64,000 nt of DNA from Cytophagales bacterium (GCA_033344775.1 JAWPMT010000005.1:1595501-1659500); one strand, 5' to 3'; shown: positions 36,175 through 45,662, counted from the first letter of the stretch. Notes: generated by a model from the letters alone, not told the origin. Numbers and translations: made by a program.

Positions 36175-36390
36175 ATGCTTAACAAACAACTATGGGCTGC
36201 GATCCTACCAGGTGGGGTACGCGCTAAATTGAACGTAATTGCTTTCGTCCTATTGGCTTTTGTGACTTTGGTATCTTGTGAAGATCCTATGAATGACATT
36301 ACAAAAGAGGATAACACGGAGATTAGAACTGGAGCATGTCCACAAGGTGAATGTGGAGATGGTCAAACACCTCCTAATACCGGAGGTTGA
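36175..36390 (+). CDS. 71-aa lipoprotein-type peptide with C-terminal Cys pair
   Basis: A hydrophobic segment (about 20-34) ends in a lipobox (TLVSC, Cys35). The 36-residue mature part is Asp/Glu/Thr-rich and ends ACPQGECGDGQTPPNTGG, with Cys55 and Cys60 four residues apart. A CA-rich unstructured leader (36137-36174) precedes the ATG and a strong terminator follows. It sits between a LytTR regulator and a TPR histidine kinase, so a role as a signal or sensed partner is possible. No family was recognised. Confidence 0.65.
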   Translation: MLNKQLWAAILPGGVRAKLNVIAFVLLAFVTLVSCEDPMNDITKEDNTEIRTGACPQGECGDGQTPPNTGG

Positions 36391-36400
36391 TAATCAAATG

Positions 36401-36429
36401 AAAAACCCTAGCATAACTAGGGTTTTTCT
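36401..36429 (+). terminator. Intrinsic terminator of the lipopeptide gene
   Basis: AAAAACCCTAG (36401-36411) and CTAGGGTTTTT (36417-36427) form an 11-bp stem with a 5-nt loop, symmetrical enough to work both ways. Confidence 0.85.
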
Positions 36430-36465
36430 ATCTTCGTTGTAATAACATTAAACTCATATTCAGAT

Positions 36466-38418
36466 TTGTCTCTAAGCTTATTTTTAATGTTTTTCGTCAT
36501 CAATGGAGGTTCCTCAAATGAAGCGGACTCATTGGTAAATGATTTGTTTAAAACTAAGAACTACACTGAAATAATCGAGCTATATCTGAGACAAGACACC
36601 CTTTCAAATTCCTCACTTGACAAGGTAGGAAAGTCGTATTTCTTTATCGAAAGTTATGATAACGGCATTTCCATCCTTAAGAAGGTCATGTCTAACAATA
36701 TCAATGCACGTAAATACCGAGATGCGTATGCAAATGCATATTACATTGCTCAGTGCTTTTACGGAAAATATGATTTAGATAGTGCAGGTATATATTTAGA
36801 ATTTGGGCTTCAATATGCCACGAAGAGTAAAGATGATAATTCAATCGCGGGAGCAACAAATAATCTCGCCGTAAATTATCAACAACGAAATCAATACTCT
36901 GCGGCTCTTACTCTTTATCAAAAGGCAATCGAATTAAACAAATCTGACACTATCTTCATGATGAAGATGCGGTGCAACATGGCGCCAAATTACTACAGAA
37001 TAGGCCTCGTTGATAGCGCACTTCAATTATCTTCTGAAGCATTTAATTTCTTTCAAAACAGTGACATTCAGTATTGGAAATGGCTTAGTACATACAGAAT
37101 GGCAATTATTGAAAAAGATATAAAAAACTCTCTTGCCAAAGAATATTACGAAAAAGCAATTGAGTCCGCCAACTCTGATCAACAAGTTGCACTTGCGTTA
37201 ATAGGTCTTGCAGACACGTATCGACTAAAAAAAAGTGATTCAGTTTTATCCAGCATAAATGAGGTGCAGGTTTTTCTTCAGGATTCTAAAGATGTTAATC
37301 TTTGGAGGGATTTAAATATTGTAAAAGCAAAGACTTTTTTGGAGTTCAATATGAGCAAGGACTCTCTCAGGAAAACAATAAATTCCTTAGATAGCTTACA
37401 AGATCTAAGTTTTGATCATCGTTTAGAAGCATTGATACGCATAATTGAAAGTAAATTCCACTTAGGCAATGAAAACATGGATGAAAGTCTTAAATCCATC
37501 TCCGTTGCTGTAAGGAGTTCAGAAAATCACAATGATAAAGACCGCCTCTCCGAAGCCCTCACCCAAAAATTTAATGTTCTTAACCATTTTGGTAGATACA
37601 AAGAAGCACTAGACGTAAAAGAAGAAGAGATCAAGGTCCAACAAGAGCTATTCAATGATCGCTCGGAAGCGGTTTATCAGATCCTGCGTACGCAAAATGA
37701 GATGGACAAGCAGGAAAGTACGATCGCGAACCAGCAATTGGAGATTGACAACAACAACCTGCAGATCACCCTCATGTACATCTCCATTGCTTTAGTGGTC
37801 AGTGCGCTGGTCTTTATTTTCTGGCAATACCGAACTCGAAGCAAATACGCTCAGAAACTGGAAACAATGTTCCTTGATTCCAGGCATCGGTACATGAACA
37901 ACCTGCTTCTATTGAAAAACTGGTTCAATGAAGGAAAGACGGAGAATAATGATGAGATCATCTCCTTTGCTCAGAATCGCATAGATGCCATCTCTACGGT
38001 AAACCGACACCTGGACCGGCTTTCCTACAACAAAGACACCATCGAATCCCAATCTTTTCTGGAAGACATTTCTCACAACTTACTTGCTAATCGGGAATTC
38101 ACTTCAGAGATCGAGAATGTACCTATCAATATGAGTGTGTCCGGTCCATTGGGCATGATCACCAACGAGATCATCACGAATGGCCTGAAATATGGAGAAG
38201 AACCCTACGCCATTCGCTTCCACAAAAACGGCCAGGGATATATACTGGAAATTGAAGACCATGGCCCCGGTATCGCTGATCCTGAGAAAAAAGGCACCGG
38301 CTCCAAAGTACTACGACTGCTGAGTCGCCAATTGAAAGGAGAGCTGACCTATGAAAACAAAGCGGACCATACTCCCGAAGGACGAGGCACGCTGGTGTCC
38401 CTCACCTTTAAAGGGTAG
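36466..38418 (+). CDS. TPR-repeat sensor histidine kinase (HisKA_2 type)
   Basis: 650 residues from a TTG at 36466; an ATG at 36487 is an alternative. A short signal segment is followed by TPR-like helical repeats (about 20-410, e.g. GATNNLAVNYQQRNQYSAALTL), a coiled coil, a membrane helix (about 435-453), a HisKA_2-like dimerisation domain with His in DSRHRYMNNLLLL, and an HATPase domain (NEIITNGLKYGEE, EDHGPGIADPEKKGTGSKVL). Its 5' half is AT-richer than its 3' half. It has no receiver, so the LytTR regulator at 34908 is a likely partner. It overlaps convergent bioA by 11 bp. Confidence 0.88.
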   Translation: MSLSLFLMFFVINGGSSNEADSLVNDLFKTKNYTEIIELYLRQDTLSNSSLDKVGKSYFFIESYDNGISILKKVMSNNINARKYRDAYANAYYIAQCFYGKYDLDSAGIYLEFGLQYATKSKDDNSIAGATNNLAVNYQQRNQYSAALTLYQKAIELNKSDTIFMMKMRCNMAPNYYRIGLVDSALQLSSEAFNFFQNSDIQYWKWLSTYRMAIIEKDIKNSLAKEYYEKAIESANSDQQVALALIGLADTYRLKKSDSVLSSINEVQVFLQDSKDVNLWRDLNIVKAKTFLEFNMSKDSLRKTINSLDSLQDLSFDHRLEALIRIIESKFHLGNENMDESLKSISVAVRSSENHNDKDRLSEALTQKFNVLNHFGRYKEALDVKEEEIKVQQELFNDRSEAVYQILRTQNEMDKQESTIANQQLEIDNNNLQITLMYISIALVVSALVFIFWQYRTRSKYAQKLETMFLDSRHRYMNNLLLLKNWFNEGKTENNDEIISFAQNRIDAISTVNRHLDRLSYNKDTIESQSFLEDISHNLLANREFTSEIENVPINMSVSGPLGMITNEIITNGLKYGEEPYAIRFHKNGQGYILEIEDHGPGIADPEKKGTGSKVLRLLSRQLKGELTYENKADHTPEGRGTLVSLTFKG

Positions 38419-39673
38419 CTAAAAACTCCTCAATAGCAGTATAGCACAATTTCAGTTCCGCATCTGTAATGATGTAAGGCGGGATCATATAGATCACATT
38501 ACCCAAAGGACGCAAAAGGATTTCTTTTTCCAGAAAATGGGCATAGATCTGATCTTTGATTGTGCTCACGTAACCGGGATCGTCCGCTTTAAGCTCCACC
38601 GCCAGAATCGTACCTGTACATCGAACATCAGCAACGATATCTGGCGGATTGAATGCGTCCACAAAACCCTGATGTGTTTTCGAAATCCTGGCAATCGCTT
38701 TTTGGGTTTTCTTTTTCAACAAGAGTTTACAACTGGCATTAGCAGCCGCACACGCCATGGGGTTCGCTGTGTAGGAATGCCCATGAAAAAAGGCTTTTCG
38801 CTTATCCGTACTATCAAAGGCTTTGGCAATCCGATCATTGACCGTGGTAACACCCATGGGAAGGAAACCACCGGTAATTCCTTTGGACAAGCAATAAATC
38901 TCAGGTTTGTGCTCAACATAATCACAAGCAAATGTCTTCCCAGTTCGCCCGAAACCTGTCATGACTTCATCGGCTATACAAATGATCTCCGAAGCCTGTG
39001 CCATTTCGATCAATTGATCCAATACTTCAGGGGAATACATCCGCATGCCACCTGCTCCCTGCACCAACGGCTCGAAAATAAAGGCAGCTACTTCATCTGT
39101 CGCTAGCTGCTTCATTGCCTGCAATGTGTTTTCTCCTGTCCCTTCCGGAAAAGGCAAATACTCCACATCAAAGAGGAAATCGGTGAACGGAACGTTGAAA
39201 ATGGAAGTACGATCACCAACAGACATGGCCCCAAACGTATCGCCGTGATAAGCCCCTTCAATAGCGATGATCTTTTTTCGAGGCTTGCCCTGATTGAACC
39301 AATATTGAATGGACAATTTGATGGCCACTTCCGTAGCAGTACTGCCATTATCCGAATAAAACACTTTGGATTGATCGTCTGGCAACAACTCCAATAAAGT
39401 TTCTGAGAGCTTGATCGCAGGCTTATGCGTAAAGCCAGCAAAAATCACATGTTCCAATTCACGCGCTTGTTTAGCAATGGCTTTCGCAATTTTGGGATGT
39501 GAGTGCCCATGAACATTGACCCACCAGGAAGAGATCACATCCATGATCTTGCGATCGTCCTCCGTGTAGAGATAGAGACCTTTGGCATGGGTCACATAAA
39601 GTGGCTCATTTCCTGCCAGTGGCGAAAACGGATGCCATATATTGGCTCGGTCAGATGCAGACCAATCTTTCAT
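38408..39673 (-). CDS. bioA: Adenosylmethionine-8-amino-7-oxononanoate aminotransferase
   Basis: 421 residues, class III PLP aminotransferase. It makes 7,8-diaminopelargonate with SAM as amino donor. BioA features are the N-terminal HPFSPL, the SSWWVNVHGHSHP segment, and the PLP Lys in YCLSKGITGGFLPMG. It is 12 bp downstream of bioD, an operon for consecutive biotin steps; bioF and bioB are not in the window. Confidence 0.96.
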   Translation of the reverse strand: MKDWSASDRANIWHPFSPLAGNEPLYVTHAKGLYLYTEDDRKIMDVISSWWVNVHGHSHPKIAKAIAKQARELEHVIFAGFTHKPAIKLSETLLELLPDDQSKVFYSDNGSTATEVAIKLSIQYWFNQGKPRKKIIAIEGAYHGDTFGAMSVGDRTSIFNVPFTDFLFDVEYLPFPEGTGENTLQAMKQLATDEVAAFIFEPLVQGAGGMRMYSPEVLDQLIEMAQASEIICIADEVMTGFGRTGKTFACDYVEHKPEIYCLSKGITGGFLPMGVTTVNDRIAKAFDSTDKRKAFFHGHSYTANPMACAAANASCKLLLKKKTQKAIARISKTHQGFVDAFNPPDIVADVRCTGTILAVELKADDPGYVSTIKDQIYAHFLEKEILLRPLGNVIYMIPPYIITDAELKLCYTAIEEFLATL

Positions 39674-39685
39674 ATCAAATGTTTT

Positions 39686-40294
39686 TTAACTCCAGGAATT
39701 CCTTACTTCTTCTGCATACCGCTCTACCAAAACGGGGGTAACTGCTTCATGTTGCGCTACTTTAAACAGCAGGGGCCAGCCGGACTTCTCCAAGATGATG
39801 CGTTCGCTCTCTTCATTGGTAGGACCATTAAAGACAATCCCCTTCACCGGATATCCTCGCTGTTTCAACAACTCAATGGATAGTAGGGAATGATTGATAC
39901 TGCCTAAATACAAGTTGCAGACCAGAATTACTTCCGCATTCACCACCGGCACCATGTCGACGATCACTTCTTCATCATTCAAAGGAACCATCAACCCACC
40001 AGCACCTTCGATGATCAGATCACGATTGGATACGGGAGGGTGAAAATCCTTCAAAGCAATGGTTACACCATCAATCCTGGCGGCTGCATGTGGTGAAGCG
40101 GGAGTTTGCAAGACATATCGCTCCCCGTAGAAACGAGAATCCGGAGAATCCGTCAATTGCCTGACGCTTTGGGTATCCGCAGGAAATCCTGCCTGTACGG
40201 GCTTCCAGTAATCTGCTCCGAGCGCCTGCACCAAAATGGAAGAAATGAGCGTTTTACCACTATCCGTTCCGATCGCTGTTACGAAATAATTCAC
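39686..40294 (-). CDS. bioD: Dethiobiotin synthetase
   Basis: 202 residues. It closes the ureido ring of dethiobiotin with CO2 and ATP. The P-loop GTDSGKT (residues 9-15), KPVQAG, and VEGAGG-type segment LIIEGAGGLMVPL are present. It is a little shorter than E. coli BioD but complete. It is the first gene of the bioD-bioA pair on the minus strand. Confidence 0.95.
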   Translation of the reverse strand: MNYFVTAIGTDSGKTLISSILVQALGADYWKPVQAGFPADTQSVRQLTDSPDSRFYGERYVLQTPASPHAAARIDGVTIALKDFHPPVSNRDLIIEGAGGLMVPLNDEEVIVDMVPVVNAEVILVCNLYLGSINHSLLSIELLKQRGYPVKGIVFNGPTNEESERIILEKSGWPLLFKVAQHEAVTPVLVERYAEEVRNSWS

Positions 40295-40365
40295 GACGCG
40301 AAATTAATTGCGTCCTGATAACCCTTGCCCTCTTTAAAAGGTTATTTTCCTAAACATCTCTACAC

Positions 40366-40740
40366 ATGGTTCCTTTAAAACTCATGTACGCAGCCAATAT
40401 TCTGGTAGCAGGCTGGATCAGTATTACCAGTTTATTCAATCCTACCATCGCACAGAAAACCGTCTTCTCCGGAAGTGTGGCCTACTCGGAAACCATCCGA
40501 TTGGTAGGTGCATTATGGGGAGCCATTTTTATCTTATCCATACTGGGAATGGCATATCCAAAGCAGATGAGTCTGATCTTGCTGTTCCAACTGATCTATA
40601 AAGCTAGCTGGCTCATTTTCGTCGCCATACCTGCGATCCAACAGGAACAACCCTACCCGAAAGAAATGGCCCTGTTTTTTCTGATTTGGGTAGTAATCCT
40701 TCCATTTGTCATTCCCTGGGCTCACATTTTTCAGCGATAA
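40366..40740 (+). CDS. Hypothetical four-helix membrane protein
   Basis: 124 residues with four hydrophobic segments (about 5-22, 44-62, 68-88, 98-120) and short polar loops. The pattern AANILVAGWISITSLFNP at the start resembles small DoxX-like or DUF-type membrane proteins of Bacteroidota (tentative). It lies alone between bioD and the convergent permease gene. Confidence 0.75.
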   Translation: MVPLKLMYAANILVAGWISITSLFNPTIAQKTVFSGSVAYSETIRLVGALWGAIFILSILGMAYPKQMSLILLFQLIYKASWLIFVAIPAIQQEQPYPKEMALFFLIWVVILPFVIPWAHIFQR

Positions 40741-40741
40741 C

Positions 40742-43363
40742 CTATTCATACCTCAAAGAGGTCACAGGATTCATTCTGGCGGTTCGCCAGGTATGCAGCC
40801 CAACGGCAGCAAAAGCAATCATTGCCGTAATCAAGGTAGCCGCCAGAAACAATAAAGGATTCAACTCGGTACGATAAGCGAAATTATTGAGCCAGTTATT
40901 TCCGTAAAGCCAGATCAAAGGCATTGACAAGACATTTCCCAATAAAACCAGCAATATGAACTGGCGTGACAGCACATAAATGATATGACTGGTATTGGCG
41001 CCGAGCACCTTTCGAATACCTACTTCCTTGGTTTTACTCAGCGTAATGAACGAGATCAAACCCAATAACCCGATGATGGAAACGATGATCACAATCGCAG
41101 CAAAGATGGAAAGTAGTTGCGCCAATCGGTTCTCTTCTTCGTACTGACGGGCAAAATCCTGATCCAAAAACCGGTATTTCAATGGGTATCCGGAAAAAAC
41201 TTCATCCCAGGAAGTCTCTAGCTGAGCCAGCAGGTTATCAATTTGCTGCGGATTGAATCGGATGGCATAATATCTACCGTACGTTTCAGCGGAAAAATCC
41301 ATGGCTTTGGGCCAGATTTTTTCTTGTAATCCCAAACCATGATAATCCCGCACTACACCGATCACAGTACCCTGAGGGGTTTCGGATGGTGAAACAATCC
41401 GCTTGCCGATAGCGTCTTCAGGGCTCTTCCATCCCATGGCTTTCACACAAGATTCATTGATGATCAATCCTTCTGATAATTCAGAAGGCTTATCCAAATC
41501 GAAATTGCTGCCAGCGATTAATTCTAATCCCAGTGCAGGAAGATAAGCCTCATCGATTGCCATGTATTCCGTATCTACTGGCTGGTCGGAAAACTCATCA
41601 GGGTAAGCCCACTGTCCTTGCCAACCGGGTCTTCCTGGTAAGGCGTTACTCTGACTGACCATTTCCACGCCGGCAAAGGCGCTGATCTTGTTTTCTAATA
41701 CTTGTCTCCCAGTATTTTGATATACGTCTGTTGCGTCGATCGTCAACACCTGATCCTTGTCAAAGCCCAGGTTTTGTTGCTTCATAAAATTGAGCTGACT
41801 GATGACCAATAAAGTACTCAGTACCAATCCGGAAGAAACGAAAAATTGAAAGATTATCAATCCTTTTCGAAGCTGTGCGCTGCTTTTTGAATTCAGCCCT
41901 TTGCCGCTCAGAGCTTGCAATGGCTTAAAGCCCGACATGATCAGCGCTGGATAAAATCCTGAGATAAAGGAAACGATCAGCACCATGGCCAACAGCATCA
42001 GCAAATAAGTTGGAGTCAGGAAGTCTATTGCCACGTATTGCTTATCCATCAGGTGATTGAACAAGGGCAATATTGCGGTTACAATTCCTATGGCGAGCAT
42101 AGCTGCAAACACCGTCAACAAGGTGGACTCTGCCATGAATTGACCGATGATGAATCTTCTGGAAGACCCGACTACTTTTTTGATGCCAATTTCTTTGGCT
42201 CGATAAGCAGCCCTGGCCGTGCTCAAATTGATGTAATTTACACATGCCAGGAGTAGCAGAAAAGCAGCAATCACCAATAAAGTCCGCAACTCATCTTTGG
42301 AGCCATTCGGACCGAATCCATTCCAATAGGCTGCGTTCAGATATACTTCCTGTAAAGGAATCAAGTCCAGGGTGAATTCTACTCCCATTTCTTTTAACCA
42401 CTCTCCTACTTCTTCTTCATATACTCCACTGATTTTGGATTGAAAGGCTTCACCATTCACACCTTTTTTCAATAGTAGATAATTTCGCATATTGAAAGTG
42501 CCCCAACCATATTCGGCGCCGTAAGAAAAGTCTCCCATGCTCACTAGCGTACTGAATGACGCCAATACATCGAATTGAATATGTGAATTGTTCGGCACAT
42601 CAGCTACAATGCCTGTTACCGTAAAATCCAATGAATCGCGCATGGTTAAGGTCTTCCCCATGGCATCTCCCTCAAAGTATTTGTCGGCCAATTCTTCGGT
42701 TATCACTACTGAATAAGGATCAGCAAGCGCATCTTCGGCACTTCCCTGTTTTAGATCGAAAGAAAATACGCTGAAAAAGTCTTTGCTGGCAAAATGAACT
42801 TCATGTTCGTAGCGCTGCAGGTTGTGATATACCTTGAATCCCACAGGTGCACGCCTGGCGTAAATGATCTTATCTACTTCCGGGTAATTCGTTTTCAAGT
42901 GTTGCCCTACAGGCCACGCATTCGTTTCAAGTCCGCCCCCTGCAGAGGCAGTAACAATTTTAAAAATGCGATCTTCATTGGCATGGAAATCATCATAAGT
43001 GAACTGGTCCACGGCATATTTTAACACAAGCCCACCGATGGCCAGACCGACGGATAAACCAATAAGATTAATCGCCGAATGGCCTTTGAATTTCAACAGA
43101 CTTCTTAGTGCAATCTTTAATGTTCTTGTCATGGAGTTTGATGTTCTTAACTGATACAACCATTTAATTCTTTTGATCAGGTTGGGCCTGACCGCCTTAA
43201 AAACACCCAGATTGTAATGTTTCCTGGCCGTTTTGATCCCATAGTATTCCAGGTCGTCCTGAAAAACTTCTTCCAGGTCTCCTTCTATCTCTTCTAAATA
43301 AGCACCTCGGATCAGGGTCTGTAAAATCCGGGTACTCCATTTCGGTGGAGTCTGCTCGGACAT
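40742..43363 (-). CDS. FtsX-type ABC permease with permease-prefix domain
   Basis: 873 residues. An N-terminal cytosolic 'permease prefix domain 2' region (about 1-75, with EEIEGDLEEVFQDDLEYYG) is followed by two MacB_PCD/FtsX modules, each a membrane helix, a periplasmic core and three helices (first set about 95-480, second about 500-873 ending ARMNPVTSLRYE). Bacteroidota have many copies of this family next to PadR regulators. Its ATPase is not encoded nearby. The start overlaps the padR stop by 1 bp (TGATG). Confidence 0.93.
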   Translation of the reverse strand: MSEQTPPKWSTRILQTLIRGAYLEEIEGDLEEVFQDDLEYYGIKTARKHYNLGVFKAVRPNLIKRIKWLYQLRTSNSMTRTLKIALRSLLKFKGHSAINLIGLSVGLAIGGLVLKYAVDQFTYDDFHANEDRIFKIVTASAGGGLETNAWPVGQHLKTNYPEVDKIIYARRAPVGFKVYHNLQRYEHEVHFASKDFFSVFSFDLKQGSAEDALADPYSVVITEELADKYFEGDAMGKTLTMRDSLDFTVTGIVADVPNNSHIQFDVLASFSTLVSMGDFSYGAEYGWGTFNMRNYLLLKKGVNGEAFQSKISGVYEEEVGEWLKEMGVEFTLDLIPLQEVYLNAAYWNGFGPNGSKDELRTLLVIAAFLLLLACVNYINLSTARAAYRAKEIGIKKVVGSSRRFIIGQFMAESTLLTVFAAMLAIGIVTAILPLFNHLMDKQYVAIDFLTPTYLLMLLAMVLIVSFISGFYPALIMSGFKPLQALSGKGLNSKSSAQLRKGLIIFQFFVSSGLVLSTLLVISQLNFMKQQNLGFDKDQVLTIDATDVYQNTGRQVLENKISAFAGVEMVSQSNALPGRPGWQGQWAYPDEFSDQPVDTEYMAIDEAYLPALGLELIAGSNFDLDKPSELSEGLIINESCVKAMGWKSPEDAIGKRIVSPSETPQGTVIGVVRDYHGLGLQEKIWPKAMDFSAETYGRYYAIRFNPQQIDNLLAQLETSWDEVFSGYPLKYRFLDQDFARQYEEENRLAQLLSIFAAIVIIVSIIGLLGLISFITLSKTKEVGIRKVLGANTSHIIYVLSRQFILLVLLGNVLSMPLIWLYGNNWLNNFAYRTELNPLLFLAATLITAMIAFAAVGLHTWRTARMNPVTSLRYE

Positions 43364-43698
43364 CAGATGGTTCGCAGCTCTTTTTCTAAATTGATCTCGG
43401 TCCAGAGCCCCTGACGGATGTCACTGATCTCTTTGAGTACCTGGTGTGCATGAGGCGTGGCCGTGTAAATTCTTTTTCGTTTACCACCTCTTTTTTGGGT
43501 GGCTTCACCAAGCGCTGATTCTAAAAACCCCTTTTCCTCCATTCGCTTCAACGCCGACTGGATGGATCCTACACTTAATCGTTCCTTAAGCCTCGCTTCC
43601 AATTCACGCTTGATCTCCACTCCATAGGCCTCTTCTTTCAACAGGATCACCGTGAGCAGCACCATTTCTTCAAATTCACCAAGTTTTGTCTTTTTCAT
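43363..43698 (-). CDS. PadR-family transcriptional regulator
   Basis: 111 residues, a winged-helix PadR protein with KLGEFEEMVLLTVILL at the start, YGVEIKRELE and SVGSIQSALKRMEEKGFLES as recognition region, and RKRIYTATPHA as wing. It heads the operon with the FtsX permease, and the usual role is repression of that operon until a ligand or cell-envelope signal is present. Twin imperfect repeats upstream are likely its operator. Confidence 0.94.
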   Translation of the reverse strand: MKKTKLGEFEEMVLLTVILLKEEAYGVEIKRELEARLKERLSVGSIQSALKRMEEKGFLESALGEATQKRGGKRKRIYTATPHAHQVLKEISDIRQGLWTEINLEKELRTI

Positions 43699-43725
43699 CT
43701 AGGAAGTTTTTACCCTTTCGAGGTT

Positions 43726-43778
43726 ATTATTCGTAATTGCAGTAAAAATAGTTTCAAATATTATTCGCAATTGCAGTA
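43726..43778 (-). promoter_or_regulatory. Twin 19-bp repeats, candidate PadR operators
   Basis: ATTATTCG(T/C)AATTGCAGTA occurs at 43726-43744 and 43760-43778, one mismatch apart and 34 bp between starts. The core of the second copy, GCAATTGC, is palindromic. Both lie in the 180-bp gap upstream of padR. Confidence 0.5.
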
Positions 43779-43878
43779 TTAATTAAAATATTGACCCAAA
43801 CACCGTGATTTAGAATGAAAAAAGAAAATTTTATAATGAAAGTGTAAGAAAATTGAAAATTCAGCTACATATGAAACG

Positions 43879-44385
43879 ATGACTCAAGATCAACAACAAC
43901 TTTGGAAGCAGATCAAGGACTTTGATCTCAATGCGAGTGGAGCCAGATTTTCATTCACAGATCGACTTGTGCGTGAAAATGACTGGCCACTGGCATATGC
44001 ACTTCGGGTCGTCATGGAATACAAACGATTCATGTTTTTGATCTGCGTGGCAGAACATCCGCTTACACCTTCTGACGAGGTGGATCAGGCCTGGCATTTG
44101 CATTTGCTCTACACTGAATCGTACTGGGAAGACTTCTGTATTAAAACCCTGGGTCGCAAGATCCAGCATGGCCCAACCAAAGGCGGACAATCGGAGAAAG
44201 ATAAGTTTGACGATTGGTACAGTGCCACCAAGGCCCTCTATCAAACCTACTTTGATAAAGCGCCCCCTGCAGACATCTGGCCTAGTAATGAAATTAGATT
44301 TTCTAACACAAATTACACAAGGGTGAATCGGCATCAGCATTGGGTGATCCCTAAACCAAGATTTTTACGCTTATGGAAACGTTGA
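43879..44385 (+). CDS. Glycine-rich-domain-protein-like (GRDP/PF07173-like) protein
   Basis: 168 residues. The core EVDQAWHLHLLYTESYWEDFC, then HGPTKGG, EKDKFDDWY and PPADIWP matches the 'glycine-rich domain-containing protein-like' family recalled from bacteria and plants. The conserved WH.H suggests a metal site. It overlaps the next gene by 13 bp, and in other bacteria this family is often next to TIGR04222-type proteins. The function is unknown. Confidence 0.8.
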   Translation: MTQDQQQLWKQIKDFDLNASGARFSFTDRLVRENDWPLAYALRVVMEYKRFMFLICVAEHPLTPSDEVDQAWHLHLLYTESYWEDFCIKTLGRKIQHGPTKGGQSEKDKFDDWYSATKALYQTYFDKAPPADIWPSNEIRFSNTNYTRVNRHQHWVIPKPRFLRLWKR

Positions 44386-45182
44386 AAAAATTAACTCCAG
44401 CAGAAACACTGGTCCTGAGAGACACTTCGCAGGCTTCATTTCGTGATTTGCTCAAGTTCACACTGATTGATCTGATCCTTAAAAAAGTACTGGTTGTCAG
44501 AAATGAGTCGAATCCTGAGCCTGAGGAAGAAAACAAGGTCGCATACAAAAATCTTGAAAAAGGACCTGCTTATGACAGTTATCAACCTAAAGCACACGAG
44601 TGGATCTATTTAGCTCCGTATGAAAAGGATGCAGACTTGAGCATTCAGTTCAGACATCTGGTGAAAATGGGCTGGGAAAGTGCAAGGAGCAGAAACAACT
44701 ACCTGTTCAAGCAAGTGTTGATGAGCAAAGATATTGCCCGAGCGGCCAAAGAAGGTTGGTTTTATCGCACCTTTGGTTATTGTAATTTGACTCCTGAAGG
44801 ACAGTTGTTGCAGCAACGAGTCAATGCGGAACTCGGCAAGCTTGCAGACATCCTACCGAATCTCATTGAAAACAACCCTGAAGGTGCAAAAGAGTTGATG
44901 GGTCATATCTATGGCAATATCATGCTGGTACCTTCTTTCGACTATAGTCTGTTGAAACAATTGGATGAAGTATTCGAAGAAGAATTGATCGAAAGGAATA
45001 CGGATATGCATACCGACACAGCGGCAATATGGTTCTTCTTCCTGTACGATGACTTTCACTCCTCATTCGATAGTGAATATGATTCCTACGGCGGTGATAG
45101 CGGCTGGGGTGGAGGAGGCTGCAGCGGCGGAGATGGCGGTGGATGCAGTGGCTGTGGCGGTTGTGGCGGCTGCGGTGGTTAA
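44373..45182 (+). CDS. TIGR04222-like protein with Cys/Gly-rich C-terminal tail
   Basis: 269 residues. A soluble helical body (about 1-235) ends in a tail (about 239-269) composed almost only of Gly, Ser and five Cys spaced by Gly/Ser (last residues CSGCGGCGGCGG). This tail is characteristic of TIGR04222-type proteins (recalled), though here a clear membrane helix is absent; AIWFFFLYDDF is only weakly hydrophobic. It is translationally coupled to the GRDP-like gene. The tail could bind metal, be modified, or carry disulfides. Confidence 0.75.
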   Translation: METLKKLTPAETLVLRDTSQASFRDLLKFTLIDLILKKVLVVRNESNPEPEEENKVAYKNLEKGPAYDSYQPKAHEWIYLAPYEKDADLSIQFRHLVKMGWESARSRNNYLFKQVLMSKDIARAAKEGWFYRTFGYCNLTPEGQLLQQRVNAELGKLADILPNLIENNPEGAKELMGHIYGNIMLVPSFDYSLLKQLDEVFEEELIERNTDMHTDTAAIWFFFLYDDFHSSFDSEYDSYGGDSGWGGGGCSGGDGGGCSGCGGCGGCGG

Positions 45183-45185
45183 TTA

Positions 45186-45662
45186 TTACAGCGTACGGAA
45201 ATACTCCAAAATTGCCCGAGCTTCTTGCTGCGTTAATCCCTGATTGGCCATGGGTGCTCCATTGAACTCCATGAAAAGATCCTTGGCCAGCTGATCTTCT
45301 TTGAGCATGATCTCGGGGTACAGGATCATGTTCATGACCCATTCAGGGGAACGGCGCTTCAATATCCCATTAGGTGGAGGCCCAACAAACTTCTCACCTA
45401 CCTTGTGGCAAGCAGTACATTTCTGCTGGTAAAGTACGGATCCGGTTTCGGCGAGCGGCGCATCGATCACTTCGGAAAGTTCCACGATCTGGATGGGCCC
45501 CACTCCTTTATTGGTCAGGTCTACTCGAATAGAGGCCGGCGCTTTCTCTGAGGCCGGAGCGCTTTTTTCGAGCTTATCGAAAGAAAATTCTGATGACTTG
45601 TCGGTTTTGCTACTACAAGCCAGCAGGAAAAAAACAAATACCCCTGAAATAAACAGTCTCAT
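45186..45662 (-). CDS. Cytochrome c lipoprotein
   Basis: 158 residues from the ATG at 45662, which gives a lipobox signal (VFFLLACSS, Cys16). The longer frame to 45716 would hide it. Heme-binding CTACH lies at residues 82-86 and a candidate axial Met at 138 (APMANQGL). A Ser/Lys/Glu linker precedes the heme domain. It is a periplasmic or outer-leaflet electron carrier. It is divergent from the DUF1080 gene with a 12-bp palindrome AATTGCGCAATT between them. Confidence 0.93.
   Translation of the reverse strand: MRLFISGVFVFFLLACSSKTDKSSEFSFDKLEKSAPASEKAPASIRVDLTNKGVGPIQIVELSEVIDAPLAETGSVLYQQKCTACHKVGEKFVGPPPNGILKRRSPEWVMNMILYPEIMLKEDQLAKDLFMEFNGAPMANQGLTQQEARAILEYFRTL

Noticed and set aside
36317-36390. 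The Cys-containing peptide as a RiPP precursor
   Set aside because: It has a lipoprotein signal and no modification or export enzyme gene is nearby.
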